The notes: generated from the letters alone by a model not told the origin. A stretch of 11,995 nt of DNA from Rhodospirillales bacterium (GCA_030727885.1 JANRAT010000007.1:1-11995); one strand, 5' to 3'. Positions 1 through 7,109 are shown, numbered from the stretch's first letter. A program made the numbers and translations.

Positions 1-19
1 CTTATATAGTCCGGCCATC

Positions 20-1042
20 ATGACCAACGCACCCGCCAGTATCGACGACATCATTGTGCGCCTGCAGCGCGCACCCGCTGCGTCCGAAACCGCGATCAGC
101 AGAACCATGGACCGCGAAGCGACGCTGACCAAACCATCGGGAGCACTCGGCAGGCTTGAAGAGATCACCGCCTGGCTGGCCGGCTGGCAGGACCGCGCAC
201 CGCCGAAGATCGATCATGCATCCGTTATCGTATTTGCCGGCAATCACGGCATTGCCGCAAAAGGCGTTTCCGCCTTTCCCGCCGAAGTCACGGCGCAGAT
301 GGTCGCCAATTTCCAGGCCGGCGGCGCCGCCGTCAATCAGCTAAGCAAAACCGCCGGGGCCGCGTTCAAGGTCATACCGATTGAACTCGAGCGCCCGACC
401 GCGGATTTCACCGAAGCCCCGGCAATGGGCGAAGCCGACTTTATCCAGGCCTTCGGCATCGGCTGGCAGGCCGTCGATACGGACACCGATCTTCTGTGCA
501 TCGGTGAAATGGGCATCGCCAATACGACATCGGCGGCAGCCGTCTGCCATGCTCTTTATGGCGGTCACACCGCAGACTGGACCGGACCCGGCACCGGCGT
601 TACAGGCGCGACATTGTCCATGAAAGCGCAAGCCGTGGCCGATGCTGTGGCCCTGCACAAGGGGCCTTCGAGCGGACCGCTTGATCTGCTGCGTCGCCTC
701 GGCGGTCGTGAACTGGCGGCGATGGCAGGGGCCATTGTCGCCGCCCGTTATAAAAATTGCCCGGTGCTGATCGACGGTTACGTCGCCGGTGCGGCAGCGG
801 CAGCCCTGGCCGTCCAGCATCCCGGCAGCCTTGATCACACGATGGCTGCGCATGTTTCGGCAGAGCCAGGTCATCGCAGACTGCTGGATGCCTTGGGGAA
901 AAAGCCGCTGCTCGATCTCGGCATGCGGCTTGGCGAGGCGTCGGGGGCAGCGCTGGCCATCAATATCGTTCGGTCCGCGTGTGCCTGTCATACCGGCATG
1001 GCCAGCTTTGCCGATGCCGGGGTCAGCGACAAACCGGCCTGA
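20..1042 (+). CDS. cobT: Nicotinate-nucleotide--dimethylbenzimidazole phosphoribosyltransferase
   Basis: This 340-aa protein transfers phosphoribose from nicotinate mononucleotide to a lower-ligand base such as dimethylbenzimidazole. The product is the alpha-ribazole phosphate used to finish the cobalamin nucleotide loop in the cytoplasm. The sequence shows an N-terminal KPSGALGRLE segment, the substrate-site stretch GNHGIAAKGVSAFP, the motif GEMGIANTT with Glu163, and near the C-terminus LGEASGAAL with Glu306. By my recalled alignment, Glu306 matches the catalytic Glu317 and Glu163 matches Glu174 of Salmonella CobT. Length is close to the family norm of about 340-356 aa. ATG at 20 is the first in-frame start, but only 19 bases precede it and no clear ribosome site is visible, so an earlier start outside the window cannot be excluded. 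No other cob gene is in view. Its stop lies two bases from the convergent mgtE stop. Confidence 0.95.
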   Translation: MTNAPASIDDIIVRLQRAPAASETAISRTMDREATLTKPSGALGRLEEITAWLAGWQDRAPPKIDHASVIVFAGNHGIAAKGVSAFPAEVTAQMVANFQAGGAAVNQLSKTAGAAFKVIPIELERPTADFTEAPAMGEADFIQAFGIGWQAVDTDTDLLCIGEMGIANTTSAAAVCHALYGGHTADWTGPGTGVTGATLSMKAQAVADAVALHKGPSSGPLDLLRRLGGRELAAMAGAIVAARYKNCPVLIDGYVAGAAAAALAVQHPGSLDHTMAAHVSAEPGHRRLLDALGKKPLLDLGMRLGEASGAALAINIVRSACACHTGMASFADAGVSDKPA

Positions 1043-1044
1043 GT

Positions 1045-2352
1045 TTACAGCATCCCCGACAGCAATGTCGCGATGCCGAGAAACGAGAAGAAACCGGCGA
1101 TATCGGTCACTGTGGTCAACACAATCGACGATGACTGCGCCGGGTCCTGTCCCAGACGGGTCAGCACAATCGGCACGATCGCACCGGCAAACCCGGCGGC
1201 GACCATCGCCAGCACCATGGATATGGCGATCACCACAACCAGTCCGAAAGAGCCGCTCCAGAAATAAACACCGAGGCCGCAGGTGACTGCGACGGCGAGC
1301 CCGTTGACCAGACCGACATTAACCTCTTTCAAGGTGACCCGCGGCCATTGCCGGATCGAAATTTCCCGGAGTGCCAAGCCGCGCATGGTCACGGCAAGAG
1401 CCTGTGCACCGGCATTCCCGGATTGGCCGGCGACGACCGGCAGCAAAACCGCAAGCGCTGTAAACTGGGCAATGGTGTTCTCAAATAGACCGACCACCGC
1501 AGCCGCCATGAACGCCGTCAGCAGATTGATCTGCAGCCACGGCAGACGTTTGCGTACGGCAAACATGGGGGCAGACAAGGCCCGTTCGTCCTTGCTGGCA
1601 CCAACCATGGTCTGGATATCCGCCGTCGCGTCTTCCTGAATCGATTGCACCATGGCGGCGTGTGAGATTACGCCGATCAGTTTGCCATCGGTATCAATCA
1701 CCGGCAGATCGGCGTTGCGATCCTTTTCCAGAAGTTCCTGAACTTCGTCGACGGAGGCCATCGCATTGACGTATTCAGTAACCGGCCGTTCTAGTTCCGC
1801 CAAAGGCGTGTCGTCCTCGGCAATCGCCATATCCTGAATGAAAACGCGCGAACGCATGCGGGTGTCATCATCGACAATGAACAGGCTCTGTGCCCGGTGA
1901 ATACCGGCGGCGCGCAGTTTCTGAAGTGCTTCCCATGCCGTCATGGTGCTTCGGAATGTCTGCACCATCGGGTTCATCAAACGACCCGCGCTGGTTTCAG
2001 GATAGCGCATCAGCTTGCTGATTTCGTCACCGATCTGCGGCGTCAGGGCGGCCAGAAAACGCACCCGATCCGCATCTTCCATCAGATTGAGAAACTGCAA
2101 CGCTTCGTTTGGCAGCATTTCCGACAAAAGTGCCAGGGTTGTTTCCTGCGGCAGCTCCAGCATGATCCGCGTGCCGTCGCCGGGCAGTATCCTGCGCCAG
2201 ACCGGCAACAGGATTCCGACATCCTGACCGGCAAGGGTCGCAGCGGCATCGTCGGCACCCATGGATTCGACGAGCCTTGCCGCATCAATCGGATGATCGA
2301 CCAGAAATCGCCGATTGAGGGCAGCAACAGCCGTTTCGAGATTACCGGTCAT
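1045..2352 (-). CDS. mgtE: Magnesium transporter MgtE, full length
   Basis: This 435-aa inner-membrane Mg2+ channel has the complete MgtE architecture. Residues about 15-118 form the helical MgtE N domain, about 120-245 a tandem CBS pair (PVIDTDGKLIGVIS is typical), and about 270-435 five hydrophobic helices. The pore signature PVVAGQSGNAGAQAL starts near residue 305. The final helix carries TTVTDIAGFFSF, whose Asp near residue 417 corresponds to the Mg2+-selectivity Asp432 of Thermus thermophilus MgtE (family knowledge). The start is placed at 2352 because a GGAGG sits six bases upstream; a longer reading from 2388 would add 12 residues without a comparable site. With this start the gene overlaps the upstream MgtE-like gene by 11 bases (ATGACCGGTAA), which suggests translational coupling. 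In this family the CBS and N domains close the pore when cytosolic Mg2+ is high. Confidence 0.93.
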   Translation of the reverse strand: MTGNLETAVAALNRRFLVDHPIDAARLVESMGADDAAATLAGQDVGILLPVWRRILPGDGTRIMLELPQETTLALLSEMLPNEALQFLNLMEDADRVRFLAALTPQIGDEISKLMRYPETSAGRLMNPMVQTFRSTMTAWEALQKLRAAGIHRAQSLFIVDDDTRMRSRVFIQDMAIAEDDTPLAELERPVTEYVNAMASVDEVQELLEKDRNADLPVIDTDGKLIGVISHAAMVQSIQEDATADIQTMVGASKDERALSAPMFAVRKRLPWLQINLLTAFMAAAVVGLFENTIAQFTALAVLLPVVAGQSGNAGAQALAVTMRGLALREISIRQWPRVTLKEVNVGLVNGLAVAVTCGLGVYFWSGSFGLVVVIAISMVLAMVAAGFAGAIVPIVLTRLGQDPAQSSSIVLTTVTDIAGFFSFLGIATLLSGML

Positions 2353-3199
2353 GGCCGGCCTCCGGCTTGGCAAGCCTGGTATCGGCATGCAGAATCAACT
2401 TCAAAAGCCCAAACAGCGTCACCGCATAACTGGCCGCCATATGCTGCACGATGGCATGACTTTCAAACGGCTGAACGTCGCTGTAGGCACGCTGGCGGGC
2501 ATCGGCCCAATCATGTCGCGACAAGGCGCCCAGAAAATTGCCTTTCCGGCCGACTACCGGCAGGACGCTGTGATCATTCCATTGCGGGGCCGTTTCTATT
2601 GATGACAATGAAGCGCGGGCCAGCAACGGGTGAATATCCTTTTCCATGATCTCCGCCAGACTGACCTTGCCGTCCTGACGCAGCAATTCGGAAATCCGAA
2701 CCACGCCCAGATAAAGACGACTGGCATCGGTTACATAGATGTAGTCGCCTTTCGGGCGTCTTTTCTGGCGGGCGAATTTCAGTGCATCGGCAACGCTTCG
2801 GGTTTCTTCCATTGACGGAGACAATTTGTTCATGTGCGCCCCGACAGTGCCCTTCGGGAAGGCCAGAGAGTTTTCAAAGGCCCGGGCCAGTGATGACGGC
2901 ATCGCCTTGAAGATCGCGGCACGATATGTGTCGGAAACCATCCGCAGAATCGCCGCACCATCCTGAAATAGTAGCTGCTCTATAATGCCGGCGCCACGTT
3001 CAACCGCGATGGCTTCGATACACTGCGCAGCACTCCAGGGGCTCATCCGCCCAAGCGCAATCGCCGCGGTACGCATCGGCAACGTCGCCAGCAAAGCGGC
3101 GGCGTCATCGGTGTTGAGTGTTTCAAGTGTTCTGGCAGCGCGTTCAGGCTTGCCTTCGATATAGGCGATGGTCAGGAGCGGTGTCTCAGTCATGATCAT
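2342..3199 (-). CDS. Pore-less MgtE-like protein (MgtE N domain plus CBS pair)
   Basis: This protein of about 285 aa resembles the cytosolic half of MgtE without the channel. Residues about 10-115 look like the helical MgtE N domain (repeats such as LNTDDAAALLATLP). FPKGTVGAHM near residue 115 parallels YPETSAGRLM of the neighbouring MgtE. Residues about 125-235 form a CBS-type pair (GDYIYVTDASRLYLGVVR; VLPVVGRKGNFLGALSR). The C-terminal segment VTLFGLLKLIL is hydrophobic but too short to be a convincing membrane pore. It sits between the MscS-type gene and mgtE and overlaps both, so equimolar expression and a regulatory or hetero-oligomeric role with MgtE are plausible inferences. Three starts are possible: GTG 3202, ATG 3199 and ATG 3193. 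ATG 3199 is chosen because AGG lies six bases upstream. It could also sense Mg2+ or nucleotides independently of MgtE; no enzymatic motif is seen. Confidence 0.8.
   Translation of the reverse strand: MIMTETPLLTIAYIEGKPERAARTLETLNTDDAAALLATLPMRTAAIALGRMSPWSAAQCIEAIAVERGAGIIEQLLFQDGAAILRMVSDTYRAAIFKAMPSSLARAFENSLAFPKGTVGAHMNKLSPSMEETRSVADALKFARQKRRPKGDYIYVTDASRLYLGVVRISELLRQDGKVSLAEIMEKDIHPLLARASLSSIETAPQWNDHSVLPVVGRKGNFLGALSRHDWADARQRAYSDVQPFESHAIVQHMAASYAVTLFGLLKLILHADTRLAKPEAGHDR
2359..2363 (-). promoter_or_regulatory. Ribosome binding site deciding the mgtE start
   Basis: On the minus strand the bases read GGAGG, six bases before ATG at 2352. This perfect Shine-Dalgarno core favours the 435-aa MgtE over the 447-aa reading that starts at 2388. 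It lies inside the 3' end of the upstream MgtE-like gene. Confidence 0.7.
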
Positions 3200-4025
3200 C
3201 ACCAGCCTGTATCAGGACCACGGGATCACTGAAGAAGGCGGCCCCTGGCACCGAGGTAATCCCGTCCCTGGTCGAAAGCGTCACGCCGGTCGCAATAAAT
3301 TCGAGAATTTGCCCCTCGACACCGCTGATCCGGATGACCTGACCGGTGGTGTATTGCTGTCTGAGATAGTGTGCGCCCAGCAGGTTCGTCGTCAGCGGCT
3401 TGGCACCCAGTCCGAAGGCCAGCGCCAGACCGCTGAACAATGCGCCGACAACGACGGCAATGACGACGATCAGGAAGGTCACATCGATACCGATCTGTTC
3501 CAGACCGACGATGACCGCCGTCAGGAATGTCGCCCATTGCAGGATTGCGCCAATCATGTCGCTTTGGCGCACGCTGAGCGTGCTGAGTGCCGTCGCCACC
3601 AGATCGCGAATGGCGATGCTGACCAGATAACCGACAAAGATAATGAAGCCGCCACCGAGCAGATTTGGCAGGTATGTAACGATGCTTTCCAGCCAGACCG
3701 AGAAGATCGTGAGGCCGGCAGCATCGGCTGCTGCCGTCACGAAGATGAACAGAACCAGCCAGAATACCGCATTACCAACAAGGCTGGCGGCACTTTCAGA
3801 GACTCGGATTGTCGCCAAGCGGCCGGTCGCGACGAAACCATCCATAATACGGTTCATGGCATGGGTTATCTTGATCGCACCGGCGCGCGCCAACTTGCCG
3901 ATGTACCAACCGGCAAATAGCAAAACCACGGCGGCGGCAAGACTGGGGAGATAGTCGATAATGCTGGCCATAATATCTGCCAGACCGTTTTTCAGGCCGG
4001 CAAGCCAGATTGATGCGTCTTCCAT
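3186..4025 (-). CDS. Small MscS-family channel with five predicted membrane helices (TM_helix/CmpX-like)
   Basis: This 279-aa inner-membrane protein has hydrophobic helices at about 22-42, 83-103, 116-138, 161-178 and 183-206. The last is followed by a Gly/Ala-rich pore-lining stretch (GALFSGLALAFGLG) and LTTNLLGAHYL, as in MscS TM3. A short beta domain follows at about 222-268 (GQVIRISGVEGQILEF, then GITSVPGAAFF in place of the usual PN motif). The protein ends about ten residues later, so the alpha/beta cage domain of E. coli MscS is absent. That architecture recalls the TM_helix-containing subfamily that includes Pseudomonas CmpX. The ATG at 4025 has GAGAGG five bases upstream. It is the first gene of the operon continuing into the MgtE-like gene and mgtE, which suggests a role linking membrane tension or osmolarity to divalent-cation homeostasis (inference). 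The channel's true stimulus is unknown. Confidence 0.85.
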   Translation of the reverse strand: MEDASIWLAGLKNGLADIMASIIDYLPSLAAAVVLLFAGWYIGKLARAGAIKITHAMNRIMDGFVATGRLATIRVSESAASLVGNAVFWLVLFIFVTAAADAAGLTIFSVWLESIVTYLPNLLGGGFIIFVGYLVSIAIRDLVATALSTLSVRQSDMIGAILQWATFLTAVIVGLEQIGIDVTFLIVVIAVVVGALFSGLALAFGLGAKPLTTNLLGAHYLRQQYTTGQVIRISGVEGQILEFIATGVTLSTRDGITSVPGAAFFSDPVVLIQAGDDHD

Positions 4026-4030
4026 ATCAA

Positions 4031-4036
4031 CCTCTC
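4031..4036 (-). promoter_or_regulatory. Ribosome binding site of the MscS-type gene
   Basis: The minus strand reads GAGAGG five bases before ATG 4025. It is the best Shine-Dalgarno match near this start and supports translation beginning there. Confidence 0.55.
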
Positions 4037-4168
4037 TGTCAGCGCGGACAGCATGGTTCAGGGGACTGCAATCAAAACGACTTGGGGACTCCGCGCGGGT
4101 CCTTCAGCCTTGGCAATCAATGCGTTAGCGGATCAGTTTATATTTTGTCGGCAATGAAAAATACCGTC

Positions 4169-4206
4169 ACATTATGATCCATGGTGCGCATCATGGATCA
4201 TAATGT
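4169..4206. repeat. 38-bp near-perfect palindrome
   Basis: The arms ACATTATGATCCATG (4169-4183) and CATGGATCATAATGT (4192-4206) are exact reverse complements. The eight bases between them are also self-complementary except for one pair (4184/4191), centring on TGCGCA. In total 18 of 19 symmetric pairs match. It lies 144 bases upstream of the MscS-type gene and 90 bases beyond the stop of the 429-aa gene. The arms are AT-rich and no U-tract touches the stem on either strand (a T5 run begins about seven bases past it on the minus strand). It therefore fits a dimeric regulator's operator better than a classical terminator, but either is possible. Confidence 0.75.
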
Positions 4207-4233
4207 TAGTGAAGTCATCCAAAAAGTCGCGCA

Positions 4234-4254
4234 GTTCCGGGTTTTTCCCGGGAC
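4234..4254 (-). terminator. Weak candidate terminator after the EAL-like pair
   Basis: A GC-rich hairpin with five-base loop (CCGGG, TTTTT, CCCGG on the plus strand) can form, with eight pairs including one wobble. On the minus strand, downstream of the 429-aa gene, one pair becomes a C-A mismatch and a T5 run follows only after about seven bases. It is therefore a poor match to an intrinsic terminator. It is listed because nothing better is seen between the two minus-strand operons. Confidence 0.2.
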
Positions 4255-4295
4255 AACCTTTCTGATGTCATCAAAATGTGAGATTGGAGGTTTTG

Positions 4296-5585
4296 CTATG
4301 CGTCGTCGGATTGCGGTTCGGATGAGCGTTCGATGCGGCGCTTCAGCTTCAGCAGATCGCGCCGGCGACCGTCCTCGGCAATCAGGTTCTCGACAAATCG
4401 TCCCTGAAACTGATTGATGCCGACAGAACGGCCGAAATCGATGGCTTCACGGTTATCGCAGCGGCAGAGTATCCATTTTTCCGGGCCGTCCCGGTCCAGC
4501 AATCCCTTGATGATCGCTTGCACTTCCTCGCCGCGGTCTACCAGATTGGGATGCCAGACAATTTTTGCCATGTCAGCGCCCAGACGGATGCGGTCGATCA
4601 CCTGCAGGGTTTCCATCGTCAATCCATCCAGGCACACCCGGTAGCCCTTGGTCTGGACGAATTCCCTAGCAAACAGATAGGACGACAAATCCGAAAAAAT
4701 GTCCTCTTTCTGCAATTCAATGACGATCGCGCCGCGCCGGGCCGTCGACAGGTTGTCATCGAAAATCTGGAACTGGTCGGACAGCAGCGTGCTGACATTG
4801 ATATTGAAACTGATGTCACCGGAGATCGACACCGCGTCGGTCTTCATCAGCATCGACAGAACGCGTCGGTCCAGCGTTTCCGTCAGATGCTGGAACAGCC
4901 AGCGGTTCGATACCAGATTGACCCCCGGCAGAATCGTTTCACGCAGGTCCTGAATAGAAATGAACAGCTCGCTGAATTTCTGTTCGGGCACCATCTTGCT
5001 GTCGACCGAGCAGATGAACTGCCGGCGCACCAGATTGGAAAGATCGGCCCGTGAAAGGGCTTCTTCGACTCTCGCCAGGACGCTTGGGGTAAGCGGCTCG
5101 CCCTTTTTTTGTTTTTCCTTGAGGCTTTCGCGCGCATCCATCCGCTTGCGGACTTCACCCTGGCGCTTTTCCTCGGCTTCGGCCAGCCCCTGAACCAGTT
5201 GCACGACCTCTTCATATTGACGCGACGTGTCGTACCATGTGGAGAACTCAAGACCGTTCTTGCCATCTTCCTCGACCAGCGGATCGTCGCCGAACAGAAA
5301 ACGGATTTTCTGCACCACCGTTTCAACCTGGGTTTTGGCAGTGCCCTTGTAAAAGAAGAACAGATCGGCGTTCTTGATGGTGAACAACTGGCCCAGCATG
5401 TCCTTGATCAGCGAATCAAAATTGCCGACAGCGGTGCGGATGTGCTGTTCCTTGCGGTTGAAAGGCCGCAATTGTGAAAGATGCACATGGACCAGACCGC
5501 GTTCATCCTTCAGCTTTTCAAGCCGGCGGACATAATCAATGAGCAGCTTTTCCTGTGAGGGGAGTTTGTCGGGTTGTGATGCCAT
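4296..5585 (-). CDS. Degenerate GGDEF/EAL-like protein, downstream paralogue
   Basis: This 429-aa predicted cytoplasmic protein has no signal peptide or membrane helix. Residues about 30-100 (VHVHLSQLRPFNR, then NADLFFF) have the spacing of a GGDEF-type fold, with NADLF where GGDEF would be. Residues about 115-185 are charged and helical, possibly coiled coil. Residues about 190-405 resemble an EAL domain: SELF near 205 in place of EAL, FNINVS near 260, VIELQKED near 288, CLDGL near 318 in place of DDFG, KIVW near 341 in place of KID, and FQGRF near 393. The AEGVE-equivalent glutamate is replaced in ILCRCDNRE. Phosphodiesterase activity is therefore unlikely, and binding or scaffolding is the likelier role. 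GGGAGGG ends ten bases before the ATG. It lies 22 bases after its paralogue, so the two are co-transcribed. The assignment to EAL rests on motif order read by eye. Confidence 0.72.
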   Translation of the reverse strand: MASQPDKLPSQEKLLIDYVRRLEKLKDERGLVHVHLSQLRPFNRKEQHIRTAVGNFDSLIKDMLGQLFTIKNADLFFFYKGTAKTQVETVVQKIRFLFGDDPLVEEDGKNGLEFSTWYDTSRQYEEVVQLVQGLAEAEEKRQGEVRKRMDARESLKEKQKKGEPLTPSVLARVEEALSRADLSNLVRRQFICSVDSKMVPEQKFSELFISIQDLRETILPGVNLVSNRWLFQHLTETLDRRVLSMLMKTDAVSISGDISFNINVSTLLSDQFQIFDDNLSTARRGAIVIELQKEDIFSDLSSYLFAREFVQTKGYRVCLDGLTMETLQVIDRIRLGADMAKIVWHPNLVDRGEEVQAIIKGLLDRDGPEKWILCRCDNREAIDFGRSVGINQFQGRFVENLIAEDGRRRDLLKLKRRIERSSEPQSDDA

Positions 5586-5595
5586 GATTGTTATG

Positions 5596-5602
5596 CCCTC
5601 CC
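5596..5602 (-). promoter_or_regulatory. Strong ribosome binding site of the 429-aa paralogue
   Basis: The minus strand reads GGGAGGG ending ten bases before ATG 5585, within the 22-base gap after the upstream paralogue. The core is strong and the spacing slightly long. It indicates independent initiation for the second gene of the pair. Confidence 0.55.
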
Positions 5603-5607
5603 GTCGG

Positions 5608-6870
5608 TCATGCCGAAGCCGCCTTGGCCTTGGCCGTCGGCTTGACCTTGGAGCGCATCATCGCCTGCACCAGCTTGTCTATGAAATAGCCCTGGAACCG
5701 GGAAATGCCGAGTGCCAGCCCCCATTTTACGGCCCGCTCGGAATCCACACGATACAGGATGATGCTGTCCTTGCCGGCGTGCTGAACGGTTTCGCGAAAC
5801 AGTTTGAGCCGGGCGCTGTCTTTGGATTCCTCTTCGAATTCCTTGCCCCAGCCGACCTTGATGAAGTCCGGACGCAGGTTGGCGGGATCAAAGAACTGCA
5901 GGGCCAGCGGGCTGACGCCATCGACAAGAACCTTGAAGCCCAGGTCCTGCAACATGTCCCGGGCATACCCATAAGTGTTCATGTCGGCAAAGATATCGAT
6001 GATCTGCAATTCGATCACTACCTTCGATGCATTGTCACCAACGATGCGTTTGAAATTATTGAAGTCCCTGGACAGCACCGTGCCGATATTGAGATTGAGG
6101 CTGAGCGGTTCTTTCATTTCGTCGAAATTCTTGCGGCTGATGACCGACAGCACACGTCTGTCCAGCATCTCCGTCAGATACTGGAACAGCCACGGGCTGG
6201 AAAACAGATTTACCCCCGGCGAGACCCGTTCCTTCAACTGCGCCATGGCAATGAAATGCTCGCGAAAAACGAAGGCGCCGGGCTTGCCGGGCGCAATCCG
6301 AATGCACGTTTGCTGGCGGATCAGATCAGCGATCCGGGTCGATTGCAGTTTCTGGTTGATGGCGGCGAGATTTTTGGCCGAAATCGGATCACCGGCGCTT
6401 TTACCAACCTGCTGCTCACGATTGCGCTGCATCTCTTCGTACAGCAACTGGGCTTTGACGGAGAGTTCCGTCGCCACTGAGATGAATGCCGCATAATCTT
6501 CTTTTGACGCAAGATCATACCAGGTCGAAAGGCGATCTTCGTACTCGTCGTCGCCGGCCGCCAGCGGATCTTCGCTGAACATCGCACGGACCTTGTCAAT
6601 GTAGGGGTCGATGTCCTCGACCAGGATCTCTCGGCAGACCAGCACCATGTCCTGATTCATCATGACATAGAGAATGGCATCCGCATTGTTGATGAGATTG
6701 TCAAAGACCCGCGCCGCAATATTGATGAAGTGATGCTGGCGGTTGCTGGGCCGCAATTGGGAAAGATGCAAATGGACAGCAAAGTAGCCTGACGGGTTCT
6801 CTTCGATCCGCGACAGCTTTTCCAGGAGTACCGCTTCCTGGGTCATTGATTTGTCCAATGGCAATGCCAT
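5608..6870 (-). CDS. Degenerate GGDEF/EAL-like protein, upstream paralogue
   Basis: This 420-aa soluble protein is the first gene of the pair and is co-linear with the 429-aa one. Shared blocks include HLSQLRP near residue 35, STWYD near 115, LPGVNL/SPGVNL, LFQ-LTE-LDRRVLS near 230-243, VIEL near 285 and FQG near 392. The N-terminal block has NQDMV near residue 72 where GGDEF would fall. In the EAL-like part, REHF replaces EAL, LNLNIG keeps the metal-binding Asn position, VDGV (near 316) replaces DDFG, FIKVGW keeps the Lys but loses the Asp of KID, and ILYRVDSERA replaces AEGVE. Catalysis is thus not expected. The Lys/Ala-rich tail (KVKPTAKAKAASA) looks disordered. ATG 6870 gives the full reading; ATG 6846 is an alternative with a similarly weak ribosome site. 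Role unknown; a c-di-GMP-type effector or scaffold is the best inference. Confidence 0.72.
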   Translation of the reverse strand: MALPLDKSMTQEAVLLEKLSRIEENPSGYFAVHLHLSQLRPSNRQHHFINIAARVFDNLINNADAILYVMMNQDMVLVCREILVEDIDPYIDKVRAMFSEDPLAAGDDEYEDRLSTWYDLASKEDYAAFISVATELSVKAQLLYEEMQRNREQQVGKSAGDPISAKNLAAINQKLQSTRIADLIRQQTCIRIAPGKPGAFVFREHFIAMAQLKERVSPGVNLFSSPWLFQYLTEMLDRRVLSVISRKNFDEMKEPLSLNLNIGTVLSRDFNNFKRIVGDNASKVVIELQIIDIFADMNTYGYARDMLQDLGFKVLVDGVSPLALQFFDPANLRPDFIKVGWGKEFEEESKDSARLKLFRETVQHAGKDSIILYRVDSERAVKWGLALGISRFQGYFIDKLVQAMMRSKVKPTAKAKAASA

Positions 6871-6910
6871 GCGTATCTTGTAATCCGCGAGGTTTCACAA
6901 AACGTTAACG

Positions 6911-6940
6911 ATAACAGGCGCTACATACTACAAATATCAA
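6911..6940 (-). promoter_or_regulatory. Candidate sigma70-type promoter of the EAL-like pair
   Basis: On the minus strand TTGATA (6940-6935, five of six to consensus) is followed after 18 bases by TGTTAT (6916-6911, four of six). Transcription would begin near 6905, about 35 bases before ATG 6870. The palindrome CGTTAACG lies at the expected start site and might be an operator. This is motif matching by eye only. Confidence 0.3.
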
Positions 6941-7104
6941 GACGATTATTATAGTGGGCGCATAAGAATTGCCGCAAAATCGGCATTAAACGAGGGAATT
7001 CTTCCGGCAACCACTTAAAAGTACAGGGATTCCGGGCTTTCCTTTCGACTTGGCCCTCTGCTCCCCCGGTGGTAGTTTCCGTCACCGTTTGTTTTGGCAA
7101 TTGC

Positions 7105-7109
7105 GAGGA
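7105..7109 (+). promoter_or_regulatory. Ribosome binding site deciding the GTG start at 7115
   Basis: GAGGA begins ten bases before GTG 7115 (six bases between GAGG and GTG). The only earlier in-frame start, TTG 7094, lies upstream of this site and adds seven residues before the Rossmann strand, so GTG 7115 is preferred. Confidence 0.6.

Larger units (their letters stand above)
4026..4295. other. Intergenic region with leader or promoter of the mscS-mgtE operon
   Basis: These 270 bases separate the end of the degenerate EAL pair from the start of the MscS-type gene on the same strand. They contain a GC-rich hairpin (4234-4254) and a 38-bp near-palindrome (4169-4206). On the minus strand a TATAAA-like hexamer lies about 30 bases beyond the palindrome, with no convincing -35 at normal spacing. 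No conserved gene is seen. A plus-strand reading frame from 4181 runs into the antisense of the neighbouring gene and looks spurious. The operon promoter is presumably between the palindrome and 4036, but I cannot place it. Confidence 0.5.

Noticed and set aside
4141..4168. TATAAA-like -10 hexamer on the minus strand upstream of the MscS-type gene
   Set aside because: At 16-18 base spacing no hexamer resembles TTGACA, so I did not call it a promoter.
4298..4417. A 39-codon plus-strand frame with GGAGG seven bases before its ATG, antisense to the end of the 429-aa gene
   Set aside because: The ribosome site is good, but the peptide is Arg/Ser-rich antisense translation with no recognisable feature, and a chance GGAGG is common. 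It would need ribosome profiling to revive.
4181..4417. A 78-codon plus-strand frame beginning inside the 38-bp palindrome
   Set aside because: It has no ribosome site at its first ATG, most of its coding length is antisense to the neighbouring gene, and it contains no family motif.
5539..6480. A 313-codon plus-strand frame opposite the 420-aa EAL-like gene
   Set aside because: The opposite strand codes for a protein with blocks conserved in its tandem paralogue, so this frame is a shadow.
6970..6985. Small inverted repeat TGCCG-CAAAAT-CGGCA in the divergent intergenic region
   Set aside because: Five-base arms are expected by chance at this GC content, and no T-run follows on either strand.
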